Made by a program: the position numbers and the translations under genes. DNA of 64,000 bases from Mucilaginibacter celer. GTDB taxonomy: Bacteria > Bacteroidota > Bacteroidia > Sphingobacteriales > Sphingobacteriaceae. The notes under the pieces were generated by a model. That model saw only the letters and a list, made by a program, of their open reading frames with translations, did no database searches and was not told where the DNA came from. Positions 8,559 to 17,613 of this stretch are shown here, piece after piece. Positions within the stretch are counted from its first letter, which is position 1. Each line of letters opens with the position of its first letter. The stretch is from positions 5,704,001-5,768,000 of the forward strand of contig NZ_CP032869.1 of NCBI RefSeq assembly GCF_003576455.2, given 5' to 3'.

Positions 8559-8750
8559 GTGTATGTTATTTGTATGTATGACTAAGTTAACGGGTGTTTA
8601 GTTTAATTTGTAACAGCAAGGCTACAATTATTTGTTAAGCAGCTGATATGCTTGTAAATAAAACAATGGGTGGTTTTGTTTGAGAAATTCCAATCAACCA
8701 AACTCTTTACTTATTTGGCAGTTATACTACAACATTAAAACTACGTGATC

Positions 8751-9521
8751 ATGAGATCTATATGGAAAGGTTCGATAGGTTTTGGACTGGTAAGCATTCC
8801 TGTTAAATTGTATTCGGCGGTGCAAACCAGCTCGCTTGATTTTGATATGCTGGATAGCCGCGATCATGCCCGCATTCGTTATCAGCGCGTTAACGAAAAC
8901 ACGCACAAGGAAGTACCCTACGATAAAATAGTAAAAGGCTACAAGCTTAACGACGAGTATGTGATTATAGACGACGCCGATTTTGAAGATGCCGCTCCCG
9001 AAAAAAGCAAAGTAATTGAAATAGAAAGCTTTGTAGATATTGCCGATGTTAACCCCATGTTTTACGAAACATCGTACTATACCGAGCCCGACACCAAAAA
9101 CAATAAAGCCTACGCCCTGCTGATCCAGGCATTGACCAAATCAAAAAAAGCCGGATTGGCCCGTTTTGTTTTACGCAGCACCGAAAGCCTTTGCATTGTG
9201 CATCCGCTTAAAAATGTATTGGTGGTAACCCGGATCCGCTTCGGCCAGGAAATTCGCGATACTGAAGATCTTAATTTGCCCGATAAGATTGATGTAAGCA
9301 AAAAAGAGCTGGACATGGGCTTAACGCTGATAAACCAGTATGCCGAAGATTTTGATGTAGCTAAATTTAAGGATGAGTATAACGATGAACTGCTCAGGAT
9401 CATCGAGGCCAAGGCAAAAGGCAAACGGGCCAAAATTAAGAAATTGCAGCCTCGTAAAACAGGCGGCGACGATCTGTACGATCAATTAATGGCAAGTTTA
9501 AAAACAAAAAAGGGAGCCTGA
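8751..9521 (+). CDS. ku: Ku protein, non-homologous end joining
   Basis: Bacterial Ku forms a homodimer that slides onto broken DNA ends and recruits the ligase LigD. The 256-residue product begins MRSIWKGSIGFGLVSIPVKLYSA, the standard Ku opening, and carries the beta-barrel core including RYQRVNENTHKEVPYDKIVKGY and FYETSYYTEP. A Lys-rich tail (about residues 225-256) is typical of the C-terminal extension that binds DNA and partners. A GTG six bases earlier is possible, but the ATG at 8751 gives the family N-terminus. No ligD is in this window, so the partner must lie elsewhere. The downstream neighbour is a stress protein, and both may be stress-induced. Confidence 0.95.
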   Translation: MRSIWKGSIGFGLVSIPVKLYSAVQTSSLDFDMLDSRDHARIRYQRVNENTHKEVPYDKIVKGYKLNDEYVIIDDADFEDAAPEKSKVIEIESFVDIADVNPMFYETSYYTEPDTKNNKAYALLIQALTKSKKAGLARFVLRSTESLCIVHPLKNVLVVTRIRFGQEIRDTEDLNLPDKIDVSKKELDMGLTLINQYAEDFDVAKFKDEYNDELLRIIEAKAKGKRAKIKKLQPRKTGGDDLYDQLMASLKTKKGA

Positions 9522-9656
9522 AAGATTTTAAGTGCAGAGCCGGAGACACCATTGAGGCAGATTCCTTAAAAGCAGTCACGCTGTTTAGTTTTTAGAACTT
9601 GTGGTTTTAAGATATCCATAATCATTTAGCTGAGCCTTAGTAAATTATCCTAATAA

Positions 9657-9686
9657 TTAAATTATTTTTTTAATATGGTATTTTTG
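9657..9686 (+). promoter_or_regulatory. Promoter of the YciE/YciF-like gene
   Basis: TATTTTTG at 9679-9686 matches TAnnTTTG. Nineteen bases upstream stands TTA (9657-9659), one change from the -33 TTG. The start codon follows at 9736, leaving a leader of about 45 bases. Confidence 0.55.
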
Positions 9687-9735
9687 GCGTTGTGTTTGTA
9701 GTTATATCCATGCAAAAACATTAACAACATCTATC

Positions 9736-10281
9736 ATGGCAACTACAAAAGTAAAAACACCTGAGCAAACTACCGATGTACAGGAATCGGCATTGAACGA
9801 ATTATTTATCGACGAATTAAAGGACATCTATTGGGCCGAAAAACATCTTTCAAAAGCACTTCCAAAAATGGCTAAAGCCGCTACGTCTGATGAACTACGG
9901 TCGGCTATCGAAAACCATTTGGCCGAAACCGAGCGCCAGATCATCCGCCTGGAAGATACTTTTGCTTCAATTGGCCAAAAAGCCGTTGCAGTTAAATGCG
10001 AGGCAATGGCAGGCCTGATTAAAGAGGGCGAAGAAATTGTAGCCGAAACCGAAAAAGGCAGTATCACCCGCGACGCAGGCATCATTTCGGCAGCACAAAA
10101 AATTGAGCATTACGAAATTGCATCGTACGGCACCTTAAAAACCCTTGCCGGGGTTTTAGGTTACGACCATGCCGCCGAACTGCTTGATTCAACCCTGCAG
10201 GAAGAAAAAACGTGCGACAGCCTGTTAACCCAAATTGCCGAAGCGGGGATCAACCAATCGTCAAAAACAGAAAAAGCGTAA
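9736..10281 (+). CDS. YciE/YciF family ferritin-like protein (DUF892)
   Basis: A 181-residue soluble four-helix protein of the DUF892 (YciE/YciF) group, which has a ferritin-like fold with a di-metal site and is induced by osmotic and general stress in enterobacteria. Seen: LFIDELKDIYWAEKHLSKALPKMAKAA at residues 24-50, a second helix with ENHLAETERQIIRLE, then AQKIEHYEIASYGTLKTLA and LLDSTLQEEKTCDSLL, which supply the Glu/His metal ligands in each helix. The first 20 residues are a polar, likely disordered tail. The gene has its own promoter and terminator and follows ku. Confidence 0.92.
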   Translation: MATTKVKTPEQTTDVQESALNELFIDELKDIYWAEKHLSKALPKMAKAATSDELRSAIENHLAETERQIIRLEDTFASIGQKAVAVKCEAMAGLIKEGEEIVAETEKGSITRDAGIISAAQKIEHYEIASYGTLKTLAGVLGYDHAAELLDSTLQEEKTCDSLLTQIAEAGINQSSKTEKA

Positions 10282-10302
10282 CTATTAATTAGTTTTTTAA
10301 GA

Positions 10303-10339
10303 GCGGTCGCCGGGAATATTTCCTTGCGGCCGTTTTTTG
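10303..10339 (+). terminator. Terminator after the YciE/YciF-like gene
   Basis: A stem CGGTCGC / GCGGCCG with one G-T pair and a 17-base loop, followed by six T, 21 bases after the stop codon. Confidence 0.7.
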
Positions 10340-10438
10340 TTTGATATGAACTTGCGAGCCGGATTACAAATATGATAATATCGAACTAAACCCAACTTTC
10401 GATGTGCAGGTCTGGGCCATATCTGTAGCAAACTAATT

Positions 10439-11602
10439 TCAGGTTGATAATTTGTTGAGCTTCAAATACAGGTAATCGTTTTTAAAATCGAGGATCATAT
10501 TGAAGTGTTTTAAAAGGCCGTTGCCCAAAAAGTTTATCTCAAAACCTACCGGGTTTTTATTGCTTAAAATAAGCGTGGGCACATTGTTAACCGGGAAGCC
10601 ATTCACGCTGAATCGGGGTGCTTCCACCACCCTGATCTGGTATTTAACACCACGCGGATCGGTGATGGTGGAGGTTTTGATGAGTTTCAAATCCTTGGGG
10701 AAATTATTGCGGGCCACCCAGGCGCTATCCAGAATGAGAGATTGATCGGAGCCGATATCCATCGAAAAATTGCCGGTGTATTTTTTGCCTGCTATTTCAA
10801 ACGTGCCGGTAGCGTACGGGAAGGAGCGGATAAAGCCCATTTTTGATCGCTCGTAGCCTTTTAAATCTTTGGGCAATTTGTTGTAGATAATGATCCGGCT
10901 GTTATCATAATCAACCGCCACCTGTTTACCTTCAAACAGGTTCCAGGCAAAACGGCCGTCCATACCTGTAGAAGTTATGCCGGTAGGCAACATTTCCTGG
11001 TTGTGCCATATAGCCGTTCCTATTTGCAGTTTTTGCGCTTTAGCCATCTCATTAAAATTTGGTTTGGCATTCCCGGCCAAAACATCCGCCTGGTTGGGCA
11101 ACAATTTTGTTTTTTTAATGATGGCATCGCGGGTTAAATGAAAATCGAACGAGCTTACATCAAAATGCAGGTTTAAGGTATCGGTATCATTCAGTACAGC
11201 CTTTACCGCGATGGCACTGTAAGCCGAAACACTAAATGGAATAGTGTCATTTTTTACAACATCGCTCTGTTTGCTTTGCGGAGGAATGGCGCTGGCGATT
11301 TGTGTAAAACAGGAATCTTTTCCGTTCAGCAGGATAACAAAGTCGAACCTGGTTCCGGGTTTCACTTTTACTCGTATCGAATCGATATCGGTATAAAAAG
11401 TAACCCATTTGGTTTGCCGGGTTCTGTCGGCAGTATAAATATCGGGTCGGGTTTTGGGCGATAGCAACCAGGCGTTTTTATCCAGCAAACCGCCATCATT
11501 AATGGCCACGCTTTTTGATGTTGCTTTAATAACAGGCAGTTTAGCCTGGCCCATGGCACCAACAGCAATTAGCAGGCTTATCGACAAAAAAATATATTTC
11601 AT
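10439..11602 (-). CDS. Exported retropepsin-like aspartic protease family protein
   Basis: A 387-residue secreted protein. After a signal peptide (MKYIFLSISLLIAVGAMGQ) comes an N-terminal beta-rich region (to about residue 150), then a clan AA-type half. The candidate catalytic motif FSMDIGSDQS (about residue 280) resembles the D-T/S-G-S/A of retropepsins. The C-terminal block FLGNGLLKHFNMILDFKNDYLYLK is the typical end of this Bacteroidota family. The Thr of DTG is replaced by Ile, so activity is uncertain. Substrate unknown. It is transcribed alone, convergent with the YciE/YciF-like gene. Confidence 0.72.
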   Translation of the reverse strand: MKYIFLSISLLIAVGAMGQAKLPVIKATSKSVAINDGGLLDKNAWLLSPKTRPDIYTADRTRQTKWVTFYTDIDSIRVKVKPGTRFDFVILLNGKDSCFTQIASAIPPQSKQSDVVKNDTIPFSVSAYSAIAVKAVLNDTDTLNLHFDVSSFDFHLTRDAIIKKTKLLPNQADVLAGNAKPNFNEMAKAQKLQIGTAIWHNQEMLPTGITSTGMDGRFAWNLFEGKQVAVDYDNSRIIIYNKLPKDLKGYERSKMGFIRSFPYATGTFEIAGKKYTGNFSMDIGSDQSLILDSAWVARNNFPKDLKLIKTSTITDPRGVKYQIRVVEAPRFSVNGFPVNNVPTLILSNKNPVGFEINFLGNGLLKHFNMILDFKNDYLYLKLNKLST

Positions 11603-11765
11603 TGTTTAATAAGATGTTGCCTAAAGGTACATCGCGATTAAATAATTGCAAAACATTTATACATAAGTAACATAGCTTATAAAAAAGCAGTTTTTTAAAA
11701 CTTTTACCTGCCTGCCGATATTATACTAACATCTATGAAAACCATTAATTAAAATAAAAAGTATT

Positions 11766-11921
11766 ATGAACTCACTCCTGTATGTAATTGCAGTTATCCT
11801 GATAATAGGATGGGCAATCGGTGTATTTTTCACTTCAGTAGGTGGCCTTATCCACATTTTGCTGGTAATAGCTGTTATAGCGCTTCTGCTGGGCGTAATC
11901 AGGCGCTCATCGGCTATATAA
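11766..11921 (+). CDS. Small lmo0937-type membrane protein
   Basis: A 51-residue protein made of two membrane helices with a Gly turn: helix 1 LLYVIAVILIIGWAIGVFF, then SVGGLIH, then helix 2 and the basic end RRSSAI. It matches the small lmo0937 family of bacterial membrane proteins (GWxxGxF...GxxIHxLLVIAVI...RR). The function is unknown; family members are often stress-associated. It is an independent small gene between the aspartic-protease-like gene and the AraC gene. Confidence 0.85.
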   Translation: MNSLLYVIAVILIIGWAIGVFFTSVGGLIHILLVIAVIALLLGVIRRSSAI

Positions 11922-11956
11922 AGCCTCCTGAAATATAAAATTGATGCCCTGGCTTT

Positions 11957-11987
11957 TTATCCGGGGCATTTTTGTTTGGTATCTTTG
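11957..11987 (+). promoter_or_regulatory. Promoter of the AraC gene at 12020
   Basis: TATCTTTG at 11980-11987 matches TAnnTTTG. TTA at 11957-11959, 20 bases upstream, stands in for the -33 TTG. This sits inside the longer open frame from TTG 11972, which supports starting the gene at ATG 12020. Confidence 0.5.
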
Positions 11988-12019
11988 CCTTTTACCTGCA
12001 TAAAAAATATTTTAAGCGC

Positions 12020-12868
12020 ATGGCCGGCTTCAAACAATTCTCCTTTAAAAAATTCGGATACCTGGATTTTGAACACGATTACACCGCACAACTACAAAAA
12101 AAGGACTATGCTGAATTTATCCAGATATTGTTTGTAAAAGCAGGCGGCCACGCCGTTATTGATTTCAAGGAATACGATTTACAGCAGGATGCCTTGTTTT
12201 TTATCAACCCGGGCCAGTTTCATAAAATTGATGATAACTGCATGGGCACCATGCTGTACTATAACCGCGATTTTTATTGCGTAGAGGTGCATGACAAAGA
12301 AGTAGCCTGCGACGGCATTCTTTTCCATAACGTGTATGATATCCCGGTGGTGATGATGGACGAACAATGCTCGGAGATGATGCAGCGGTCGATAGGCGAA
12401 ATCAAGGCTGAGATTGATGCCAGCGACAGCAGCCTGGAAGAGATGCTGAGGATCCTGCTAAAACAGATCATTATCCGCTCAACCCGCATCTGGAAACAGG
12501 AGCATCATATTACCACTGAAGAAGCCCGCCAGGAAGTTGAATTTTCGCGCAGCTTCAGCCAGATGGTTGAATGGAACTACACCAAACTGCACACCGTGGC
12601 CGATTATGCCGATATGCTCAACATCAGCCCCAAAGCCCTTAACAAACGCATTACCCGCTACAGCAATACCACCCCTAACGATATTATCAAAAACCGCATC
12701 ATCCTTGAAGCCAAACGCCTGTTGGTACATACACAGCTAAGCGTAAAAGAAATAGCGTATAAACTGGGATACGATGATCCCTCGTATTTTATCAGATTGT
12801 TTAGTAAACAAGTTGAAACATCTCCTCAAAACTTCCGGGTACAATATACAAATGTGCCAACTACCTAA
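12020..12868 (+). CDS. AraC family transcriptional regulator
   Basis: A 282-residue regulator: an N-terminal cupin-like sensing domain (to about residue 150; FFINPGQFHKID is typical), a linker, and a C-terminal pair of helix-turn-helix motifs (about residues 185-282). The second motif contains LSVKEIAYKLGYDDPSYFIRLFSKQVETSPQNFR, the conserved AraC signature. The sensed molecule is unknown. The start is ATG 12020 because a TAnnTTTG box at 11980-11987 lies inside the longer frame. It lies directly upstream of the exported esterase gene in the same direction, with that gene on its own promoter, so control of the esterase by this regulator is plausible but not shown. Confidence 0.9.
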   Translation: MAGFKQFSFKKFGYLDFEHDYTAQLQKKDYAEFIQILFVKAGGHAVIDFKEYDLQQDALFFINPGQFHKIDDNCMGTMLYYNRDFYCVEVHDKEVACDGILFHNVYDIPVVMMDEQCSEMMQRSIGEIKAEIDASDSSLEEMLRILLKQIIIRSTRIWKQEHHITTEEARQEVEFSRSFSQMVEWNYTKLHTVADYADMLNISPKALNKRITRYSNTTPNDIIKNRIILEAKRLLVHTQLSVKEIAYKLGYDDPSYFIRLFSKQVETSPQNFRVQYTNVPTT

Positions 12869-12963
12869 GTGAAAACACGGCTTTGTTTACTGCAAACTGA
12901 AAACTGCCCACTGCAAACTGAATAAAAGGGGCAAAATGTCCTATCCGTGTCTACATCCGTGCA

Positions 12964-12994
12964 TTGAGTGGCCTTGATTAGCGCCCTACCTTTG
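12964..12994 (+). promoter_or_regulatory. Promoter of the exported esterase gene
   Basis: TTG at 12964-12966, 20 bases, then TACCTTTG at 12987-12994, a full match to the Bacteroidota consensus. The start codon is at 13036. Just upstream (about 12888-12922) is a short simple repeat of CTGCAAACTGAA-like units. Confidence 0.7.
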
Positions 12995-13035
12995 TTGTGT
13001 ACAATAAGAGATCAAAAACTTAATTACATAACAAA

Positions 13036-14091
13036 ATGAAAACTCAATCTATAATCAGCAAAATTGCAACAGTGACATTAGCTTTAAGCTTAGGCGTAAA
13101 CGCATCAGCACAAACCGTACAACCCATCAATCCTGCACAGGACCCACATATTGAAAGCAATGTTAAAGCATTTTTAAATGTACTTAACTCAGGCACAGGC
13201 AAACCGCTCGAACAGCTTTCGCTTAAAGATGCCCGTGCCGTGCTAACCGGCGCCCAGGAATCTGTAAAATTTAATTACAGCGATATCACCGTTACCGAAA
13301 AAACAATTACCGAAGACGGACAGCAAATAAAATTGGATATTGTTAAACCGGCTAATGCAAAAGGTGTATTACCGGTATTCATGTTCTTCCATGGTGGTGG
13401 CTGGGTTTTAGGTGATTTCCCTACCCACAAACGTTTAGTGCGCGATTTGGTGGTTAACTCGGGCGCAGCTGCCGTGTTTGTAAACTACACGCCATCTCCC
13501 GAAGCACATTACCCGGTAGCTATCAACCAGGCTTACAGCGCTACCAAATGGGTGGCCGCTCACGGTGCCGAAATTAACGTTGACGGCAAACGTTTAGCCG
13601 TAGTTGGAAACAGCGTGGGTGGTAATATGGCTGCTGTTGTTGCCCTGATGGCTAAAGACAAAAAAGGCCCGGAACTTAAATTACAAGTATTATTATGGCC
13701 TGTAACTGATGCTAACTTCGAAACTGAATCGTATAACCAGTTTGCTACCGGCAGGTTCCTTACTAAAAACGCCATGAAATGGTTTTGGGATAACTATACC
13801 ACCAACCCTGATGAACGTAAACAGATTTATGCTTCACCTTTGCAAGCCACTACCGATCAGTTAAAAGGCCTGACAACAGCCGTAGTTGAAACTGCCGAAA
13901 ACGACGTACTGCGCGACGAAGGCGAAGCTTATGCCCGCAAACTGGACGAAGCCGGTGTTAAAGTAACCGCCATCCGCTACAACGGCATGATTCACGACTG
14001 GGGCTTGTTAAACCCAATTGCAAACGTACCAGCCACACAATCGGCCATGTTACATGCAGCTGCCGAAATTAAAAAAGCTTTAAGTAAATAA
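13036..14091 (+). CDS. Exported HSL-type alpha/beta hydrolase (esterase)
   Basis: A 351-residue hydrolase with a signal peptide (first 25 residues, ending ANASAQ-like VNASAQ). The oxyanion motif HGGG is at 119-122 and the nucleophile elbow GNSVGG has Ser193, a variant of the GDSAGG of the hormone-sensitive-lipase (HSL) group. Asp and His of the triad fit ENDVLRDEG (about 295) and IHDWGLLNP (about 325). It would cleave short-chain esters in the periplasm; the substrate is unknown. A clear paralogue without a signal peptide lies at 53952-54947. It has a consensus promoter and a terminator, so it is a single-gene unit. Confidence 0.92.
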   Translation: MKTQSIISKIATVTLALSLGVNASAQTVQPINPAQDPHIESNVKAFLNVLNSGTGKPLEQLSLKDARAVLTGAQESVKFNYSDITVTEKTITEDGQQIKLDIVKPANAKGVLPVFMFFHGGGWVLGDFPTHKRLVRDLVVNSGAAAVFVNYTPSPEAHYPVAINQAYSATKWVAAHGAEINVDGKRLAVVGNSVGGNMAAVVALMAKDKKGPELKLQVLLWPVTDANFETESYNQFATGRFLTKNAMKWFWDNYTTNPDERKQIYASPLQATTDQLKGLTTAVVETAENDVLRDEGEAYARKLDEAGVKVTAIRYNGMIHDWGLLNPIANVPATQSAMLHAAAEIKKALSK

Positions 14092-14119
14092 TCAGAAACC
14101 TGATTTTCTTGATTAAAGG

Positions 14120-14155
14120 ATTGCCTGATGTTGCAAAGCATCGGGCAATTTTTTT
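14120..14155 (+). terminator. Terminator after the exported esterase gene
   Basis: ATTGCCTGATG and CATCGGGCAAT form a stem with one mismatch around an 8-base loop, followed by seven T. It overlaps the open frame that continues upstream of the amidase gene, which argues against a start before 14155 for that gene. Confidence 0.85.
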
Positions 14156-14210
14156 GTGTAGCATGGTTTTTGTATACTTGGTTCAAATCATCAGGAAATC
14201 TTTAAATCAA

Positions 14211-15044
14211 GTGAATCAAGGTTCTAATTTTTTCTTACTCGCTGCTTCGGTAATTGCACTAAGCGCCTGCTCGCCAAAAACACAACCGCCTTATGCGGCA
14301 ACCAATAAGGTATATCATACTCAAACCGATTCGCTGGTAGAAGTGATAAGCCGCGAGCAACCGGCCATGCTGGTTGACAGCGCGGGCGGGGCCATCCCGT
14401 CTGAGTGGGTGGGAACCGTAAATTTCAACCTGCGCAAACCCAATTACGTCATTATCCACTACACGGCGCAGGATTCGGTTAAGCAAACCATCAATACATT
14501 TACCCTGGTAAAACCCAAGGTGAGTGCCCATTACGTGGTGAGTAAAGACGGCAAGGTTTATCACATGCTAAACGATTACCTGCGCGCCTGGCATGCGGGC
14601 ATCAGCAAATGGGGCAGCATCAGCGATATGAACAGCTGCTCGATAGGCATCGAAATTGATAATAACGGGCACGAGCGATTTAATGATGTACAGGTTAAAA
14701 GCCTGATTGCTTTATTAGCTCAGCTCAAAAAAGCTTATAATATCCCGCAAGCCAATTTTATCGGGCACCAGGATATTGCGCCATTGCGCAAGCCCGATCC
14801 GGGGCCGTTATTTCCATGGAAACTATTGGCCCAGAAAGGCTTTGGTTTTTGGAGGGAGGAGTTACTGGAATTACCGCCGGATAAATTTGATTATGCAAGC
14901 GCGCTTAAGCTGATAGGCTATGATATCAGTAATTTGCCTGCAGCTATCGTGGCCTTTAAACGCCATTTTGTACAAACCGACGAAACGCCGGTAATGACGG
15001 ATTTTGATTTGAATATCCTTTATAATGTTTATAAAAAGTATTAA
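14211..15044 (+). CDS. N-acetylmuramoyl-L-alanine amidase lipoprotein (Amidase_2)
   Basis: Cuts the bond between muramic acid and the stem peptide of cell-wall material. From the GTG at 14211 the product has 277 residues and starts (M)NQGSNFFLLAASVIALSAC, a lipoprotein signal with lipidated Cys near 20. The zinc amidase domain follows: NYVIIHYTAQDS (first His), SAHYVVSKDGKVYHMLNDYLRAWHAG, SCSIGIEIDNNGH and FIGHQDIAPLRKPDPGPLFPW with the last His and the DPG motif. An open frame extends up to 14109, but that part runs through the terminator of the esterase gene. The protein probably acts on periplasmic muropeptides in recycling or remodelling. Confidence 0.88.
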   Translation: MNQGSNFFLLAASVIALSACSPKTQPPYAATNKVYHTQTDSLVEVISREQPAMLVDSAGGAIPSEWVGTVNFNLRKPNYVIIHYTAQDSVKQTINTFTLVKPKVSAHYVVSKDGKVYHMLNDYLRAWHAGISKWGSISDMNSCSIGIEIDNNGHERFNDVQVKSLIALLAQLKKAYNIPQANFIGHQDIAPLRKPDPGPLFPWKLLAQKGFGFWREELLELPPDKFDYASALKLIGYDISNLPAAIVAFKRHFVQTDETPVMTDFDLNILYNVYKKY

Positions 15045-15134
15045 TAACCGGTGTTGTTAACAAAACAGAGGCAATGGTGATACGATAACCTATATTCCGG
15101 CATCCCTAAAAAATTCTCAATAAATATAATTTGC

Positions 15135-15142
15135 TACTTTTG
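15135..15142 (+). promoter_or_regulatory. -7 box (TACTTTTG) of rsgA
   Basis: TACTTTTG matches TAnnTTTG; no TTG is visible at -33. It ends 12 bases before the ATG at 15155, implying a very short leader, and lies in the 109-base gap after the amidase gene. Confidence 0.5.
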
Positions 15143-15154
15143 AGGCTCGATAAT

Positions 15155-16075
15155 ATGCAGGGACTCATAACAAAATCAACCGGAAGCTGGTACCAGGTGC
15201 AAACACCCGAAGGGCAAAAGATAGATTGCCGCATTAAGGGCAAGTTTCGCATTAAAGGTATCACTACCACCAACCCCATTGCCGTTGGCGATATTGTTGA
15301 TTTTGAAATGGAACCCGAGCGCGAAGAAGGCGTGATCACCAACCTGCATCAGCGCAAAAACTATATTATCCGCAAGGCCATTAACCTGAGCAAACAGGCG
15401 CAAATTATCGCTGCCAATCTTGATCAGGCTATACTGGTGGTTACATTAGCATCCCCACGCACCTCGCTCGGCTTTATCGACCGTTTTTTGGTTACTGCCG
15501 AGGCCTACGATATCCCGGCCCGACTGGTGTTTAATAAGCTCGACCTGTTTAGTGACGAAGGCCTCGAAATCCTGGCTGATTATAAAGCGATTTATGAGGA
15601 TATCGGCTATCCTTGTTTCGAGATCTCTGCTATTAAAGGCACTAACATTAACCAGGTACAGGATCTGCTTAAAGATAAAGTAACCCTGTTCTCCGGTCAC
15701 TCGGGCGTGGGCAAGTCAAGCCTGATCAACGCCCTGTTACCCGAGCTTGAATTGCGTACTCACATGATATCCGACTGGAGCGACAAAGGCATGCACACCA
15801 CCACCTTTGCCGAAATGTTTGAACTGCCGCAAGGCGGTTTCATTATCGATACTCCCGGCATCCGCGAGCTGGGTGTTATCGACATAGAAAAACAGGAACT
15901 CGGTCATTTCTTCCCCGAAATGCGTGAACGAATGAATGATTGCCGCTTTAACAACTGCCGCCATATTAACGAGCCGGGCTGCGCAGTACTTGAAGCTTTG
16001 GAAGATGGCGAGATAGCCCCGTCACGTTACGATAGCTATCTGAGCATTTATAACGGCAACGATACAAGAGCTTAA
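15155..16075 (+). CDS. rsgA: Ribosome small-subunit-dependent GTPase A
   Basis: RsgA is a circularly permuted GTPase that checks late maturation of the 30S subunit. The 306-residue product has an OB fold (residues 1-70), the permuted GTPase with G4 (VFNKLD) before G1 (GHSGVGKSSLINAL) and G3 (DTPGIRELG), and a C-terminal zinc knuckle CRFNNCRHINEPGC. The start ATG 15155 (MQGLITKSTGSWYQV) gives the usual family N-terminus. The frame reaching back to 15131 would include the -7 box. Cytoplasmic; single gene. The convergent neighbour is a PLP enzyme. Confidence 0.95.
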   Translation: MQGLITKSTGSWYQVQTPEGQKIDCRIKGKFRIKGITTTNPIAVGDIVDFEMEPEREEGVITNLHQRKNYIIRKAINLSKQAQIIAANLDQAILVVTLASPRTSLGFIDRFLVTAEAYDIPARLVFNKLDLFSDEGLEILADYKAIYEDIGYPCFEISAIKGTNINQVQDLLKDKVTLFSGHSGVGKSSLINALLPELELRTHMISDWSDKGMHTTTFAEMFELPQGGFIIDTPGIRELGVIDIEKQELGHFFPEMRERMNDCRFNNCRHINEPGCAVLEALEDGEIAPSRYDSYLSIYNGNDTRA

Positions 16076-16095
16076 GTTGAGAGGCAAGACTTTAA

Positions 16096-16152
16096 GAATC
16101 AGGAGCCAAGAGGCTTGTTTGTGAGTAATTCCTACCTCTTTACTCCTGATTC
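16096..16152. repeat. Inverted repeat between convergent genes
   Basis: GAATCAGGAG at 16096-16105 and CTCCTGATTC at 16143-16152 are exact complements 37 bases apart, within a tract of CAGGAG / CTTCCTG-like words. It separates rsgA from the convergent PLP-enzyme gene and may stop both transcripts, though there is no T-run typical of a terminator. Confidence 0.45.
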
Positions 16153-16189
16153 CTGACTTCCTGGATCTTTACTGCTTGATTTCCTGCTT

Positions 16190-17428
16190 CTACCTCTCCA
16201 ATGCTGTTTTAAAATCCTCCAGCAAATCTTCCTGATCTTCAATACCAACCGAAAGGCGGATCATGCTTTCGGGGATGCCCATCTCGGCACGGCGCTCGGC
16301 ACCAAGCTCGAAAAATATAGTTTGCGCAACCGGGATGGCCAGGGTGCGGGTATCGCCAAGGTTGCTTGATTTTACCACCAGTTTCAGTTTATTTAAAAAT
16401 GCAAGGCAATCAATGCTCTCATCCAGCTCAATGCTCATTAAGCCACCGTAGCGGGCAAAAAGTTCGCCGGCCAAAGCGTGTTGCGGATGCGATTCGATGC
16501 CGGGGTAAAATACTTTTTTCACCTTAGGGTGATCATTAAAAAATTTAGCCAGCGCCAAAGCATTGCTGCAGGCGCGATCAAGGCGCAGGGCCAAAGTTTC
16601 GGCACCTACCGAAATGGTATGCGCCGCTTCGGGCGATAAAGTGCCTCCTGCATCGCGCAGGCCTTTCTTACGAATCTGGGTCATGCCCAGCGCATCGGGC
16701 TTTACTGTTGTTTTAAAGCCTGGGAAAATGTTGGGATAGTTTGCCCAATCAAACAAACCGGTGTTGGTTACCGCGCCGCCTAATGCATTGCCGTGGCCGC
16801 CAATATATTTGGTAAGCGAATTGATTACCAGGCTGGCCTTCACATTTATAGGGTTAAAAAGGTATGGCGAAGTCATGGTGTTATCAACCATATATAAAAT
16901 GCCTTTCTCCGCACACAGATCACCAATGTTTTTAAGATCAGCTATTTGGGTGGCGGGGTTGGCAATGGTTTCAACAAACACCATGCGGGTGTTATCTTTT
17001 ATAGCAGTGCGTACATTTTCAACATCGGTAGCATCAACAAAATCAATGCTGATACCCATATCAATAAAAGTTTGAAAAATGCTGCGGCTGTTGCCAAACA
17101 GAAATGAGCTGGCCACAATATGGTCTGTCCCTTTTATCAGCGCCATTACCGTTGCCGAGATTGCCGCCATCCCGGTTGAGAACGCGATGCTTGATACCCC
17201 TTTTTCCATTTGGGTAACTTTTTGCTCTAAGGCGGTAACCGTAGGGTTACCCTGGCGCGAGTATGCGTAACCGCTTTTTTTATTCTGGAAAATATCAACC
17301 AGGTCCTGCACATCTTCGTGACCATAGGTTACCGAAGTATGGATGGGTTTATGTAATGAACCGTGCTCGGGTTTGCCAAGGCGGTCGGCATGTAATATGT
17401 TGGTAGTAAAGCCTCTTTTGGTACTCAT
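16190..17428 (-). CDS. Cys/Met metabolism PLP-dependent enzyme (cystathionine gamma-synthase-like)
   Basis: A 412-residue PLP enzyme of the gamma family (cystathionine gamma-synthase, O-acetylhomoserine sulfhydrylase, gamma-lyase). Seen: the N-terminal TNILHADRLG and IHTSVTYGHED, the PLP phosphate loop AFSTGMAAISA (about residues 82-92), the Asp in YMVDNTMTSPYLFNP, the Schiff-base Lys in INSLTKYIGGHGNALGG (about 205-221), and the C-terminal IRLSVGIEDQEDLLEDF. The family handles sulfur amino acids. Sequence motifs alone do not separate synthase from lyase or sulfhydrylase, so I give no symbol. The cysE-cysM pair 700 bases further along suggests a role in cysteine/methionine synthesis. Confidence 0.9.
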   Translation of the reverse strand: MSTKRGFTTNILHADRLGKPEHGSLHKPIHTSVTYGHEDVQDLVDIFQNKKSGYAYSRQGNPTVTALEQKVTQMEKGVSSIAFSTGMAAISATVMALIKGTDHIVASSFLFGNSRSIFQTFIDMGISIDFVDATDVENVRTAIKDNTRMVFVETIANPATQIADLKNIGDLCAEKGILYMVDNTMTSPYLFNPINVKASLVINSLTKYIGGHGNALGGAVTNTGLFDWANYPNIFPGFKTTVKPDALGMTQIRKKGLRDAGGTLSPEAAHTISVGAETLALRLDRACSNALALAKFFNDHPKVKKVFYPGIESHPQHALAGELFARYGGLMSIELDESIDCLAFLNKLKLVVKSSNLGDTRTLAIPVAQTIFFELGAERRAEMGIPESMIRLSVGIEDQEDLLEDFKTALER

Positions 17429-17613
17429 TTTTTAATCCTATTAATTAGATATACATAATAGCGGTTGCGAACTTAGTTAATTACACCAAAATACACGAAT
17501 GGATGCCCCACGAATTTTCATTAAGCGCCCCTAATTGACATTTATGTTATCAAATAAGCTGCTGAATTTTATTAAAATCGCTTTATTAGTAAAAAAATTA
17601 AGGTTCGGAAAAT

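Noticed and set aside
14109..14210. Upstream extension of the amidase gene
   Set aside because: It crosses the esterase terminator, and the lipoprotein signal begins at 14211.
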